A stretch of DNA of 64,000 bases from Streptosporangium subroseum (GCF_900188345.1 NZ_FZOD01000036.1:1-64000), one strand, 5' to 3'. Counted from the stretch's first letter, positions 42,433 through 51,703 are shown. Program-made: numbers and translations. Notes: generated by a model not told the origin, from the sequence alone.

Positions 42433-42488
42433 ATATGCCGGTCGTTGGTCGGTCTGGGGTTTGCGGTCGGTTTCGGAGGGGGTCCCCG

Positions 42489-44327
42489 GTGGGCGAACGG
42501 CTGCGATTCGAGGTGCTCGGTCCGGTGCGCGCCTGGCGCGGCGACGACGAGATCGAGCTGGGCTCCCCGCAGCAGCGGGCGATCCTCGCGATCCTCCTGC
42601 TGCAGGTCGGCACCCCCGCCTCGCCCGACCAGCTGATCGCAGCGATCTGGGGTGGTGCCGCGCCACGTGCCGCGATCGGCATGGTCCGCTCGTACGTGTC
42701 CCGGCTGCGCCGAGTGCTCGACCCCGGCCATCCGGCCGCGGTGATCGAGTCGATGGGCGGCGGCTACGCGCTGCGCGCAGAGGACCTCGACCTCACCGAG
42801 TTCCAGCGGCGGCTCGGCGTCGCCAGGGAGGCCCGCCGCGCCGGTGACGTGCCCGCGGCGGCGACCGAGCTGCGCACCGCGCTCGGCCTGTGGCACGGCA
42901 CGCCGCTCGCCGGCGTCAACGGTGACTACGCCGAATTCGAACGTACCCGGCTCGGGCAGCTGCGGCTCACGGCGATCGAGGACCTGGCGGCGGCCGACAT
43001 CGAGTCGGGCCGGCACGTCGAGGCGGCCGCCGGGCTCGCGGAGGTGATCGCTGAGCAGCCGCTGCGGGAACGGCCGCGCGAGCTGCTGATGCTCGCCCTC
43101 TACCGGTCCGGCCGGCAGGCCGACGCGCTGGCCGTGTTCGAGCAGGTGCGGCGATTGCTCTCCGACGAGCTGGGCCTGGACCCCGGCCCGGACCTACGGG
43201 AGATGCAGCGGCGGATTCTTGTGTCCGACCCGGCGCTGGTCGGCCCCGCCGTACCGGCGCAGGCGGCCACGCCGTCGCGTAACCCCACGCAGCTGCCGCC
43301 GGACGTACCGGACTTCGTCGGCCGCGACGAGCCGCGGTCCCGCATGGCCGACGCCCTGACCCCGTCCGGCGCGAGCGTGCCGGTGATCGGTGTCGAGGGG
43401 CTCGCCGGCGTCGGCAAGACGACTCTCGCGGTGCACGTCGGGCACGCGGTCGCCGCCGGTTTCCCCGACGGTCAACTGTTCGTCGACCTCGGCGTGGCCA
43501 CGGAGCCGCTGGCCGAGCTGCTGCGTGGCATCGGCGTGCCGGACACGGGGCTGCCCGAGTCGTTCAGCGAGCGCGTGGCGTTGTGGCGGACGCTGACCAC
43601 CGGTCGCCGGCTGCTCGTCGTGCTGGACGACGCCCGCGACGCCGAGCAGGTGCGGCGGCTGCTGCCGGGCTCCGGCGGGTCCGCGGTCGTGATCACCGCG
43701 CGGCAGCGGCTGTACGGCCTGGCGTACGTGCACTGGCTGAAGCTGGGCGGGCTGGACGAGGACGACTCGGTCGCCCTGCTGGAACGGATCATCGGCGCCG
43801 ACCGGGTGCGGCCGGAGCCGGCGGACATCCGCGAGATGGTCCGGCGCACCGCCGGCCTGCCGCAGGTGCTGCAGGTGCTCGGCACGCGGATCGCCTCGCG
43901 GCCGGGATGGACCATCGCGGAGGCGAAGCGGCGGCTCGGCAGGCCCGACCCCGGCTCGGAGGTGCTCCCGCCGGAGTGCGGGGCCATCGAGCGGCCGTAC
44001 GCGTCAGTGATGGAGCAGCTGTCACCCGCGCAGGCGAGGGCGTTCCGGCTGCTCTCTCTCGCGGACGGGCCGGACATCTCTTCCGCCGCCGCCTCGGCCG
44101 CGCTGGACCTGCCGCTCGGCGACACCACGGCGCTGCTGGAGTCTCTCGTGGACATGCACCTGCTGGAGCCCGTGGGTCTGGACCGGTACCACTACCACGA
44201 GCCGCTGCGGGAGTTCGCCCGCAGTCGCGCGTTCGCCGACGACGGTCCCGAGGCGAGCCAGGCGGCGCTGACCAGACTCGTCCGGTTCCACCGCGCCGAG
44301 GAGGGCCGGCTCCGCGCCGGTGTCTGA
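42489..44327 (+). CDS. SARP-family regulator with NB-ARC ATPase domain (AfsR-like, no TPR tail)
   Basis: 612 aa from the GTG at 42489, which has a GGAGGGGG site. OmpR-type winged helix (about 4-90), BTAD (about 97-245: DLTEFQRRLGVAREARRAGD, LRERPRELLMLALYRSGRQA), then NB-ARC with P-loop GLAGVGKTT (304-312), VVLDDARDAEQV and VVITARQR. AfsR/SARP proteins activate secondary-metabolite genes. The usual C-terminal TPR array is missing; the protein ends soon after the winged-helix part of the NB-ARC module. No biosynthetic cluster is next to it. Confidence 0.88.
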   Translation: MGERLRFEVLGPVRAWRGDDEIELGSPQQRAILAILLLQVGTPASPDQLIAAIWGGAAPRAAIGMVRSYVSRLRRVLDPGHPAAVIESMGGGYALRAEDLDLTEFQRRLGVAREARRAGDVPAAATELRTALGLWHGTPLAGVNGDYAEFERTRLGQLRLTAIEDLAAADIESGRHVEAAAGLAEVIAEQPLRERPRELLMLALYRSGRQADALAVFEQVRRLLSDELGLDPGPDLREMQRRILVSDPALVGPAVPAQAATPSRNPTQLPPDVPDFVGRDEPRSRMADALTPSGASVPVIGVEGLAGVGKTTLAVHVGHAVAAGFPDGQLFVDLGVATEPLAELLRGIGVPDTGLPESFSERVALWRTLTTGRRLLVVLDDARDAEQVRRLLPGSGGSAVVITARQRLYGLAYVHWLKLGGLDEDDSVALLERIIGADRVRPEPADIREMVRRTAGLPQVLQVLGTRIASRPGWTIAEAKRRLGRPDPGSEVLPPECGAIERPYASVMEQLSPAQARAFRLLSLADGPDISSAAASAALDLPLGDTTALLESLVDMHLLEPVGLDRYHYHEPLREFARSRAFADDGPEASQAALTRLVRFHRAEEGRLRAGV

Positions 44328-44662
44328 AGCGACCCGGTTCCCGCTCGGCGCCCTCGCTTCTCGTGTCGTGTTCCGTCATCTGTCTGGAATACGCCATCCC
44401 CGGAGAAGCCTCCTGCCGCCGAGCTCCGAGCCGCAGTCAGGACGAGTAAAACCGCAGGTCAACACATCTTTCACGAGGCCCTGACCCCGGCGGACCCATG
44501 CGCCTGCCGCGAGCGAATGTTAAACCCTCATGACATTTTTCATCCTTTATTACAAGCAAATGCAACATGAATTCATTATTCTCCCCGTGGATACCTAAAG
44601 ATCCCTTATCGCCCATTTTGCTTCCCCCCCGCGGGCATCCCCATGCCCGTGAAGGAGATCGT
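44328..44662. other. Gene-free stretch before the subtilase
   Basis: 335 bp without a convincing gene. The part 44515-44640 is distinctly AT-rich (TTTTTCATCCTTTATTACAA) and probably holds the subtilase promoter and a leader of about 100 bases. I see no riboswitch fold. Confidence 0.5.
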
Positions 44663-47600
44663 GTGTTCACAGCCCGCCCCTGGCGAATGGCCCTGATCGG
44701 GACCATCGCCGTCGCCTTCCTGATCCCCCACGGCGTGGCGTACAGCGCCACGCAGGCCGCACCCGAACGCGACAAGATCGACCGGGTGGTCCAGGCCGAC
44801 CTGTCCACGGACGACAAGGCCACCTTCTGGGTCCGCCTGAAGGACGATGCCGACCTGCGGACGGCGCGTACGGCGAAGACCAAGGCCGAGAAGGGCAAGC
44901 AGGTCTACCGGGTGAAGACGGAGACCGCCGCCTCCTCGCAGACGAACCTGCGCAAGCTCCTCAAGGCCGCGCACGCCGACTTCACCCCGTTCTGGATCGT
45001 CAACGCCGTCAAGGTGACCGGTGACGCGAAGCTGGCGGCCGAGATCGCCAAGCTCGCCGAGGTGACGGCGATCGAGCCGTCCCAGGTCGTCCCGCTGCCC
45101 GAGCCGCAGCCGGCCAAGGCGGTCAAGGCGACCGCCGCCTCCGTCGAGTGGAACATCGACCGCATCAACGCCCCCAAGGTGTGGGACGAACTCGGCGATC
45201 ACGGCGAGGGCGTCGTCGTCGCCAACATCGACACCGGCGTGCAGTGGGACCACCCGTCGCTGATCTCCCACTACCGCGGCGCGAACCCCGGCGGCAGTGT
45301 CGACCACGCCTACAACTGGTTCGACCCGGGCGGCGCATGCCCGACCGACGCGCCGTGTGACGACCGCGGCCACGGCACCCACACCATGGGCACCATGGTC
45401 GGCGGCGACGGCGGCGCCAACAACGTCGGCGTCGCCCCCGGAGCCAAGTGGATCGCGGCGAAGGCATGCTTCGCCGTCGGCGGGTGCCCGGACTGGGCCC
45501 TGCTCGCCGCCGGCCAGTGGATGCTCGCGCCCACCGACCTGAACGGCCAGAACCCGCGGCCCGACCTCGCGCCCGACGTCATCAATAACTCCTGGGGCGG
45601 GGCCGGCCTCAACCTCTGGTACGACGAGATGATCCGGGCCTGGGTCGCCGCCGGCATCTTCCCCGCCTTCTCCAACGGGAACGAGGCCTTGAAGTCGCCC
45701 AACCCCTGTGAGAGCACCGGCAACCCCGGCGGGGACATCGCCGCCTACAGCGTCGGAGCCTTCGACTCCAGCGGGCGCATCGGGGACTTCTCCTCCCGCG
45801 GTCCCGGCGAGAACGGCGAGATCAAGCCGAACATCACCGCACCGGGCGTGAACATCCGCTCGTCCTGGAACGACGGCGGCTACCGCCCCAACTCCGGTAC
45901 GTCGATGGCCGGTCCGCACGTCGCCGCCACGGTGGCGCTGATGTGGTCGATGTCGCCCAGCCTGAAGAACGACGTCGAGAACACCCGAGCCCTGCTCGAC
46001 GGGACCGCGGCCGACGTCGACGACACGAGCTGCGGCGGCACCGCCGCGGACAACTACACCTGGGGCGAGGGCATGCTCGACGCCTACGCCGCGGTCAGGG
46101 CGACCCCGGCCGGAGAGCTGGGCACGCTGACCGGCACGGTCACCTCGGGCGGATCCCCGATGGCCGGCGTGACCGTCGGCGTCTCCGGACCGGTGAACCG
46201 TACGGTCACCACCGGGCAGGACGGGTCCTACACGCTGCCCCGCCTCCTGAGCGGCGACTACCAGGTCGGCTTCAAGAAGTTCGCCTACGACGACGTCACC
46301 GCGACCGTCACCGTCACGACCGACCAGACGATCACCGAGGACGCTTCGATGGTGGCGCAGGCCCTGAGCACGGTGTCCGGTACGGTCACCAGCGTCGGCC
46401 TGCCCCAGGTGGGCGCCACGGTCACCGCGGCGGGCACGCCGGCCGGTGCGGTCACCGACGCCCACGGCCACTACGAGCTCACACTGCCCCGCCAGGGCTT
46501 CGACCTGAGGGTCAACGCGGAGTCCCGGTGCACGCAGAACGCCACCGTGCCCGTCACGGTGACCGGTGACCTGACCAAGGACATCGAGCTGACGAGCTAC
46601 ACCGACTCCTTCGGTTACACCTGCAGGAGCGGCACCGAGCCGTACGTCGAGGGCACCACCAAGGAGCCGCTCGGCGGTGACGACGAGAGCCAGAGGATCA
46701 CGCTGCCGTTCGCCTTCCCGTTCTACGGCAAGACCTACACCAGCGGCGCGGTCGGCACCAACGGGTTCCTGACCTTCGGCACCAACACCTACTCCATCCC
46801 GAGCAACACCTCTCTGCCCTCCGGAAACGACCCAAACGCTGCTATCTACCCGTACTGGGAAGACCTGGCGATGTGGGACGAGAGCGGGCTCTACACCGCC
46901 ACCATCGGGACCGCACCGAACCGCACCTTCGTCGTGGAGTGGCGCAACGCGCAGTTCTACGACTCCGACGAGCACTTCTCGTTCGAGGCGCTGCTCGGTG
47001 AGGACGGTTCCATCGGGTATCGCTACCGCGGAATCGACACCACCCACGAGGCGGGCACGACCGCGACGATCGGCATCGAGAACGCGGACGGCACGGACGC
47101 GCTCCAGTACTCCCACCTCACCGATCCCAACCCCGCCATCGCCGACGGGCAGAGCCTGGACTTCGCCGCCCGGCGGCACGGGCTGGTGACCGGCACCGTC
47201 ACCGACGCCAACGACGGCAAGCCGCTGGCGGGCGCGACGGTCAAGGTGGGCGACGTGGCCACCCTCACCACCGGAGCCGACGGCACCTTCTTCGGGCAGA
47301 TCCCCGCCGGCGACTACCAGATGGGGGTCTCGGAGGAGAACTACGGCACCCTCACCAAGGCGGTCACCATCACGGCCGGTGAGCGGAACCGGCTCGACAC
47401 CGCCCTGACCACCGGCCGGGTGACGGCGTCGACCGGCGAGATCACCCTCGTGATGCCGCCCTCCTCCACCAGGAAGGGTACGGTCGAGCTGTCCAACCTG
47501 GGGGCCGACGCGGCGTACACCGCCGAGGTCGCCCCCGGCCAGAGCGGGCTCAGCGTGACTCCGGCCAGTGGGCAGATCAAGGCCGGCAGGTCCGTGACGC

Positions 47601-48211
47601 TGCAGGTCACCGCGTCCAGCGCGGGTGTCCAGCCGGGCAGCGTCCGCACCGGCACGCTGGTCGTGCGCTCGGCGAGCGGCCGCAACCCGGCGTTCCCGAT
47701 CACCGTGTCCGTCGTGGTGCCGAAGTTCCAGGTCGCCGTCGAGGCCGGTGGCGACAGGAAGGTGACCGACGCCGCGGGCGACGTCTGGGCGGCCGACCGG
47801 AAGTACACGCCGGGCGGCTACGGCTACGTGGGCGACGGCACCAAGGCGCACACCTCCGGCAAGGACGTCAAGGGCACCGTCGAGCAGGCGCTCTACAGGA
47901 GCGCCCGCGAGGACGTGCGGGAGTACCGGTTCGACAAGGTTCCAGGCGGCGTCTACACCGTCGAACTGGGCTTCGCCGAGACCCGGAACAAGAAGCCGGG
48001 CAAGCGGGTCTTCGACGTCAGCATCGAGGGCAAGATCGCGATCTCGGCGCTCGACCTCGCCCGGGAGGCCGGAGAGAACACCGCGGTCAGCCGCCAGTAC
48101 ACGGTGAAGGTCACCGACGGCCGGCTCGACGTGGGGTTCACGGCGCGGAAGGGCGATCCCATCGTCAACTCCATCCGCGTCAGCGAGCGTCCCGACAAGA
48201 CCGCCCAATAG
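44663..48211 (+). CDS. Secreted multidomain subtilase (S8) with C-terminal malectin-like domain
   Basis: 1182 aa from the GTG at 44663 (site GAAGGAG). Signal peptide (1 to about 32), propeptide to about 155, then the S8 domain with D190 (NIDTGVQWDHP), H237 (DRGHGTHTMG) and S414 (SGTSMAGPHV). Then come two carboxypeptidase-regulatory-like modules (TLTGTVTSGGSPMAGVTV, VSGTVTSVGLPQVGATVT), a beta-rich domain (LPFAFPFYGKTYTSGAVGTN), a third regulatory-like module (VTGTVTDANDGKPLAGATVK), and a malectin-like C-terminus (YGYVGDGTKAHTSGKDV). An exported protease, probably carbohydrate- or surface-binding through its tail. Confidence 0.9.
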   Translation: MFTARPWRMALIGTIAVAFLIPHGVAYSATQAAPERDKIDRVVQADLSTDDKATFWVRLKDDADLRTARTAKTKAEKGKQVYRVKTETAASSQTNLRKLLKAAHADFTPFWIVNAVKVTGDAKLAAEIAKLAEVTAIEPSQVVPLPEPQPAKAVKATAASVEWNIDRINAPKVWDELGDHGEGVVVANIDTGVQWDHPSLISHYRGANPGGSVDHAYNWFDPGGACPTDAPCDDRGHGTHTMGTMVGGDGGANNVGVAPGAKWIAAKACFAVGGCPDWALLAAGQWMLAPTDLNGQNPRPDLAPDVINNSWGGAGLNLWYDEMIRAWVAAGIFPAFSNGNEALKSPNPCESTGNPGGDIAAYSVGAFDSSGRIGDFSSRGPGENGEIKPNITAPGVNIRSSWNDGGYRPNSGTSMAGPHVAATVALMWSMSPSLKNDVENTRALLDGTAADVDDTSCGGTAADNYTWGEGMLDAYAAVRATPAGELGTLTGTVTSGGSPMAGVTVGVSGPVNRTVTTGQDGSYTLPRLLSGDYQVGFKKFAYDDVTATVTVTTDQTITEDASMVAQALSTVSGTVTSVGLPQVGATVTAAGTPAGAVTDAHGHYELTLPRQGFDLRVNAESRCTQNATVPVTVTGDLTKDIELTSYTDSFGYTCRSGTEPYVEGTTKEPLGGDDESQRITLPFAFPFYGKTYTSGAVGTNGFLTFGTNTYSIPSNTSLPSGNDPNAAIYPYWEDLAMWDESGLYTATIGTAPNRTFVVEWRNAQFYDSDEHFSFEALLGEDGSIGYRYRGIDTTHEAGTTATIGIENADGTDALQYSHLTDPNPAIADGQSLDFAARRHGLVTGTVTDANDGKPLAGATVKVGDVATLTTGADGTFFGQIPAGDYQMGVSEENYGTLTKAVTITAGERNRLDTALTTGRVTASTGEITLVMPPSSTRKGTVELSNLGADAAYTAEVAPGQSGLSVTPASGQIKAGRSVTLQVTASSAGVQPGSVRTGTLVVRSASGRNPAFPITVSVVVPKFQVAVEAGGDRKVTDAAGDVWAADRKYTPGGYGYVGDGTKAHTSGKDVKGTVEQALYRSAREDVREYRFDKVPGGVYTVELGFAETRNKKPGKRVFDVSIEGKIAISALDLAREAGENTAVSRQYTVKVTDGRLDVGFTARKGDPIVNSIRVSERPDKTAQ

Positions 48212-48283
48212 GCGCACCCGCACCGTCGACCGGCCCGTCCCGACAGGGTCGCCCGGTAGGCGCACCCGCACGTCAACCGGCCC
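48189..48283. repeat. 48-bp tandem duplication across the subtilase stop codon
   Basis: GTCCCGACAAGACCGCCCAA at 48189 and GTCCCGACAGGGTCGCCCGG at 48237 begin two copies, which share TAGGCGCACCCGCAC and ACCGGCCC. Copy 1 holds the stop TAG (48209-48211). The coding 3' end was therefore duplicated into the untranslated region. Confidence 0.85.
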
Positions 48284-48309
48284 GTCCCGCTTCGAGCGGG
48301 GCGGGCCGG
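48277..48309 (+). terminator. Strong hairpin terminator between subtilase and HxlR genes
   Basis: CCGGCCCGTCCCGC, loop TTCGA, GCGGGGCGGGCCGG: a 14-bp stem with one G-T pair. There is no T-run, as is usual in high-GC actinomycetes. It can serve both converging genes. Confidence 0.8.
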
Positions 48310-48327
48310 TTCCGTTGCGGATCGGTT

Positions 48328-48729
48328 CTAGGACTCCCGCGCCCCGTCGTACGTCTCGCGTGCCTCGAAGACGTCGTCCAGCCTGCTCTCGACCCACCGG
48401 CTCAGCGTCCACACCTGCTCGGCGACCTCGTGGCCCATGGGCGTCAGCGAGTAGTCGACGCGCGGTGGGATGACGGGCTTGGCGTCGCGGTGGACGAAGC
48501 CGTCGCGTTCGAGGGCCTGAAGGGTCTGCGCGAGCATCTTCTCGCTCACCCCTCCGACCTGGCGGCGCAGCTCGCTGAAACGGTACGAACGCTCCAGCAG
48601 CGCGGCCAGGACCAGCACGCCCCAGCGGCTGGTGACGTGTTCGAGCACCAGCCGTGAGGGGCATTCCGCGCGATTGACATCCGGCGGCGGCATGAGCGTC
48701 TCGGACACCGGCTGCTCCCTTACGTTCAT
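48328..48729 (-). CDS. HxlR-family transcriptional regulator
   Basis: 133 aa. Winged helix of the HxlR type: CPSRLVLEHVTSRWGVLVLA, YRFSELRRQVGGVSEKMLAQ, TLQALERDGFVHRDAKPVIP, VDYSLTPMGHEVAEQVWTL. The Cys near residue 23 (AECPSRL) is the position used for thiol or quinone sensing in this family. It is divergent from a quinone-reductase-like gene, a pairing typical of quinone or electrophile sensing. Confidence 0.88.
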   Translation of the reverse strand: MNVREQPVSETLMPPPDVNRAECPSRLVLEHVTSRWGVLVLAALLERSYRFSELRRQVGGVSEKMLAQTLQALERDGFVHRDAKPVIPPRVDYSLTPMGHEVAEQVWTLSRWVESRLDDVFEARETYDGARES

Positions 48730-48841
48730 GACAGTAACTTACTTCAAGGTGGGTACTTACGACAAGGACAGTACTGATCGTAGGGTGAGCTCCGGTGCGG
48801 GACCTGCACTGATGAAACATCCAACGGGAAGAAGCACTTCG
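48730..48841. promoter_or_regulatory. Probable HxlR operator region
   Basis: 48733-48775 holds repeated TACTT/GTAC elements: GTAACTTACTTC, GGTACTTACG and CAGTACTGATCGTA. HxlR-type factors bind such direct or inverted repeats in divergent promoters. Assignment is by position and pattern only. Confidence 0.4.
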
Positions 48842-49705
48842 ATGAGCATCATCATCACCGGGGCGACCGGGCAGCTCGGCCGCATGATCATCGCGGACCT
48901 GCTCGCCGCCGGCGTACCGGCGGACGAGATCACGGCCGTCGCGCGCAGCAGGGAGAAGGCCGCCGATCTGGTGGCGCAGGGCGTTCGGCTGCACGTCGCC
49001 GACTACGACCGGCCCGAGACGTTCACGGGGGCGTTCCGGCCCGAGGACCGCGTGCTGCTGATCTCCGGCACCGACGTGGGCAGGCGCACGGCCCAGCACG
49101 CCGCGGTGATCGACGCGGCGAAGGCGGCGGGCGTGGCACAGCTGGCATACCTCAGCGTGTTCGGCGGCCCCAAGGCCGACTTCCTGCTCGCGGGCGACCA
49201 CCGCGAGACCGAGCGGATGATCCTCGACTCCGGCCTGCCGTACACCTTCCTGCGCAACAACTGGTACTCGGAGATGTATCTCGGCGACCTCCCCGGCACG
49301 GTGGAGCGCGGTGCCATCGTCACCAACGCGCCCGCGGGGAGCCGCATCGCCACCGCCCCGCGTACGGACTACGCCGCGGCCGCCGCGGTTGTCCTGAACG
49401 ACGACGGGCACCTGAACAAGGCGTACGAACTGGGCGGCGACACCGCGTGGTCGTTCGAGGAGTTCGCCGAGGAGGTGTCGCGGCAGACCGGCACGAAGGT
49501 CGTCCACACCTCCGTCACCGCCGCCGAGCGCCAGGCGATCCTCACCGGCGCGGGGGTTCCCGCGGCCTTCGCCGAAATCCTCGTGGACGTGGACAACGCC
49601 ATCGGCCGCGGCGCGCTGGCCTCCACACCGGGCGACCTGTCGCGGCTCATCGGCCGCCCGACGACGCCGATCGCCGACTCGATCGCGGCGGCACGGGCGT
49701 CCTGA
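48842..49705 (+). CDS. NmrA/QorB-like NAD(P)H:quinone oxidoreductase
   Basis: 287 aa from the ATG at 48842. Atypical SDR: IIITGATGQLGRMIIADLLA, then ADYDRPETFTGAF, YLSVFGGPKADFLLAGDHRE and LPYTFLRNNWYSEMY, which match the QorB/YtfG branch that reduces quinones. It is divergent from the HxlR regulator, which probably derepresses it under quinone stress. Confidence 0.85.
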   Translation: MSIIITGATGQLGRMIIADLLAAGVPADEITAVARSREKAADLVAQGVRLHVADYDRPETFTGAFRPEDRVLLISGTDVGRRTAQHAAVIDAAKAAGVAQLAYLSVFGGPKADFLLAGDHRETERMILDSGLPYTFLRNNWYSEMYLGDLPGTVERGAIVTNAPAGSRIATAPRTDYAAAAAVVLNDDGHLNKAYELGGDTAWSFEEFAEEVSRQTGTKVVHTSVTAAERQAILTGAGVPAAFAEILVDVDNAIGRGALASTPGDLSRLIGRPTTPIADSIAAARAS

Positions 49706-49726
49706 GACATCCGCCGGAAAACTGGT

Positions 49727-50332
49727 TCAGTGTGCCGTTCTCTCGGTCAGCGGGGCGCCGTGCCAGCGCCACCGCTGCGGTCGCGGACGGTCGGGTAGCT
49801 CGATACGGCCCGTGGACCACAGCAGCGCCTGCCATGGGTCGATGGCACCGAGGTCAACCGCGGCGTGCGGAAACATTCGAGCGAGCACGCGTGCGCACAC
49901 ATCGCGTGGCGGGTCGAAGGGGAGACCAAGACCCTGCGCGATGTCCTGACCATGGAGCAGTGCCTCCACGCAACCCATCGCGGCGAAGCCTTCGGGGTCG
50001 GCCATCCCGGTGGGATGGTACGCCCGCGCATGCGGCGGGGTCGTGCGCACCGTCGCCGTCAGGATGCGTGCGCCGGTTTCGGCGAACTCCAGCACCTGGG
50101 CGGAAGAGGCGTCCTTATCGGCGCTGGCCATGAAACGTACGTATCTGTCGGTGGGCTGTGCCACGAGCTGGCCGGCGTATGACATCAGGCAGTCGCCGAT
50201 GTGCTCAGCGGTGTGCCGGCAGCTCCACTCCAAGGTGCCTGCCGGCACGGACCAGTCGCCGTCGGTGGCCGGGCTCAGGGCGGCGACCACGTGGGAGATC
50301 GCCGTATCGACGTCGTCGGCGGTGACCGTCAT
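49727..50332 (-). CDS. Maleylpyruvate-isomerase/DinB-superfamily protein
   Basis: 201 aa from the ATG at 50332 with a GGAGGTGAG site. The N-terminal helices (WSVPAGTLEWSCRHTAEHIG, DCLMSYAGQL) match the mycothiol-dependent maleylpyruvate isomerase N-terminal family (W-S.....TAEH-like). A later segment has CVEALLHGQDIAQGLGLPF, typical of MDMPI-like proteins. Metal-dependent thiol chemistry is expected; the substrate is unknown. Confidence 0.78.
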   Translation of the reverse strand: MTVTADDVDTAISHVVAALSPATDGDWSVPAGTLEWSCRHTAEHIGDCLMSYAGQLVAQPTDRYVRFMASADKDASSAQVLEFAETGARILTATVRTTPPHARAYHPTGMADPEGFAAMGCVEALLHGQDIAQGLGLPFDPPRDVCARVLARMFPHAAVDLGAIDPWQALLWSTGRIELPDRPRPQRWRWHGAPLTERTAH

Positions 50333-50443
50333 GCTCACCTCCACGGATCGGATCTTTCAAGGTCAAAATAATCTAGTCCGCCGGAGGCGAAGGCGGGGGC
50401 GATCGGACGGATGCGGCGGGCACCTGCCCGAGCGTGGCGGCGG

Positions 50444-51103
50444 TCAGCTCAGGCCGGTTTCGCGCAGGGTGATGTTGATGCGGCCGGCGTCCACGCCGCA
50501 TCCGTCGGGCGCGGTGCCCGGATAGGTCGTGGTGACCCCGTGGTAGGCGAAGCGGGAGGGGCCTCCGAAGACGAACAGGTCACCGGAGACGAGCTCGACG
50601 TCGGTCCAGGGCCGGTTACGGGTGTGGGTGTTGCCGAAGCGGAACCGGCAGGAGTCGCCGAGGCTGAGGGAGACGACCGGCTGGTCGGTGCGTTCGTCCT
50701 TGTCCTGGTGCATGCCCATGCGCGCGGCGTCGTCATAGAAGTTGATCAGGGCGGTGTCCGGCCGGTAGCTCTCGGCGGCGGCCGGGTCCCGGTAGGCGTC
50801 GGCGAGCGCGGCACGGCCCAGATCGGCCAGCCATCCGGGAAGGGGGGCGACCTGCCCGCCGCCGGCGTCGTCGGCGGTGCGGGTGTAGCGGTAGGGCTGC
50901 CAGTGCCAGCCCAGGCACACCGTACGCACCGACATCACGCCGCCACGGGGCAGCCGCGCGGCCCGCGCCGGAACCGGGCCGCGAGCCCACGCATGGCAGG
51001 CGACGGCCAGCCGCCGCTGCTGGGCGAGATCGAGCCAGCCCGGCAGGTGGAGCGCGCCGGGCGCTATCTCCCGGGGCCCCGTGCCGGGAAAGGAGAACAT
51101 CAT
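50444..51103 (-). CDS. alkB: AlkB-type 2OG-Fe(II) DNA dealkylase
   Basis: 219 aa from the ATG at 51103, which overlaps the stop of the upstream gene (ATGA). Iron ligands HxD in MGMHQDKDE and the distal His in FAYHGV, plus RINITLRETG for 2-oxoglutarate (the RxNxTxR signature), place it in AlkB proper. It removes 1-methyladenine and 3-methylcytosine lesions by oxidative demethylation. Last gene of the sigma-factor-led operon. Confidence 0.9.
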   Translation of the reverse strand: MMFSFPGTGPREIAPGALHLPGWLDLAQQRRLAVACHAWARGPVPARAARLPRGGVMSVRTVCLGWHWQPYRYTRTADDAGGGQVAPLPGWLADLGRAALADAYRDPAAAESYRPDTALINFYDDAARMGMHQDKDERTDQPVVSLSLGDSCRFRFGNTHTRNRPWTDVELVSGDLFVFGGPSRFAYHGVTTTYPGTAPDGCGVDAGRINITLRETGLS

Positions 51104-51678
51104 GCCTGCCCGGAGCGTGTGCTCAGGTGATCGTCGCGCAGCGTACGGAAGACGGCCCAGGTGCCGCCGTCGCGGTGGGCGCCGCACAGGTGATCGAAGG
51201 TGCCGATGCCACCCTGGGCGATCAGGTCATCGACGGCGAGGGAGGCGGTGGCGACGGTGCGGGCGGGGTCCCAGTCGGTGGACAGGGCCAGGCGGCGGCC
51301 CATCTGCACCCATCCGGTCGGTTGGCCGGTCACGATCCACGCGTCCGGGGCCTGGGCGGTGAACCGGCGGGCCTGACGCAGCCAGGAGGCGGCCTCCTCG
51401 GGCCAGTCGAGGATGTCCAGCACCGTCCCGCCCCGCTCCCGCCACGCGGCGGCGAGCCGCTCCGCGGCCTCCCGCGAGACGGTGTCGCGGGAGGAACCGA
51501 TCACCACGGTGAGCGGGCGGGGCCGCCTCTCCTCCAGCAGTCGCATGACGGCGGCCTGTTCCACCCGGGTCAGCGGCCGGGGTGGCGGTCCCGCGACCGT
51601 TCCTCGCGCCAGGGGCGATGAGCCCGTGACCGTTGGGGCCGGCGGTCCTGCGAGCGTGTAGGTCTTGCCGCTCGTCAT
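51100..51678 (-). CDS. Unknown protein inside the alkylation-repair operon
   Basis: 192 aa from the ATG at 51678 (site AGGAGG). A Pro/Thr-rich N-terminus is followed by an alpha/beta region: LTVVIGSSRDTVSREAAERL, AAAWRERGGTVLDILDWPEE, DAWIVTGQPTGWVQMGRRLA, and a conserved-looking end (FDHLCGAHRDGG). I do not recognise a family. The strand-loop-helix VVIGSSRDTV hints at a nucleotide-binding fold. It is coupled to alkB and lies downstream of the other repair genes, so a role in the alkylation response is likely. Confidence 0.75.
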   Translation of the reverse strand: MTSGKTYTLAGPPAPTVTGSSPLARGTVAGPPPRPLTRVEQAAVMRLLEERRPRPLTVVIGSSRDTVSREAAERLAAAWRERGGTVLDILDWPEEAASWLRQARRFTAQAPDAWIVTGQPTGWVQMGRRLALSTDWDPARTVATASLAVDDLIAQGGIGTFDHLCGAHRDGGTWAVFRTLRDDHLSTRSGQA

Positions 51679-51703
51679 CGTTTTATCCTCCTCCGTGCTC
51701 GAT

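Noticed and set aside
44606..49507. A 1633-codon open frame on the minus strand opposite the subtilase
   Set aside because: It is the antisense shadow of high-GC coding DNA. It shows no domain and spans the end of one real gene, the HxlR gene and part of the quinone reductase.
49727..50332. Maleylpyruvate isomerase serving the aromatic operon at 18-25 kb
   Set aside because: It lies 25 kb away beside unrelated genes. The fold match alone does not link it to that pathway.
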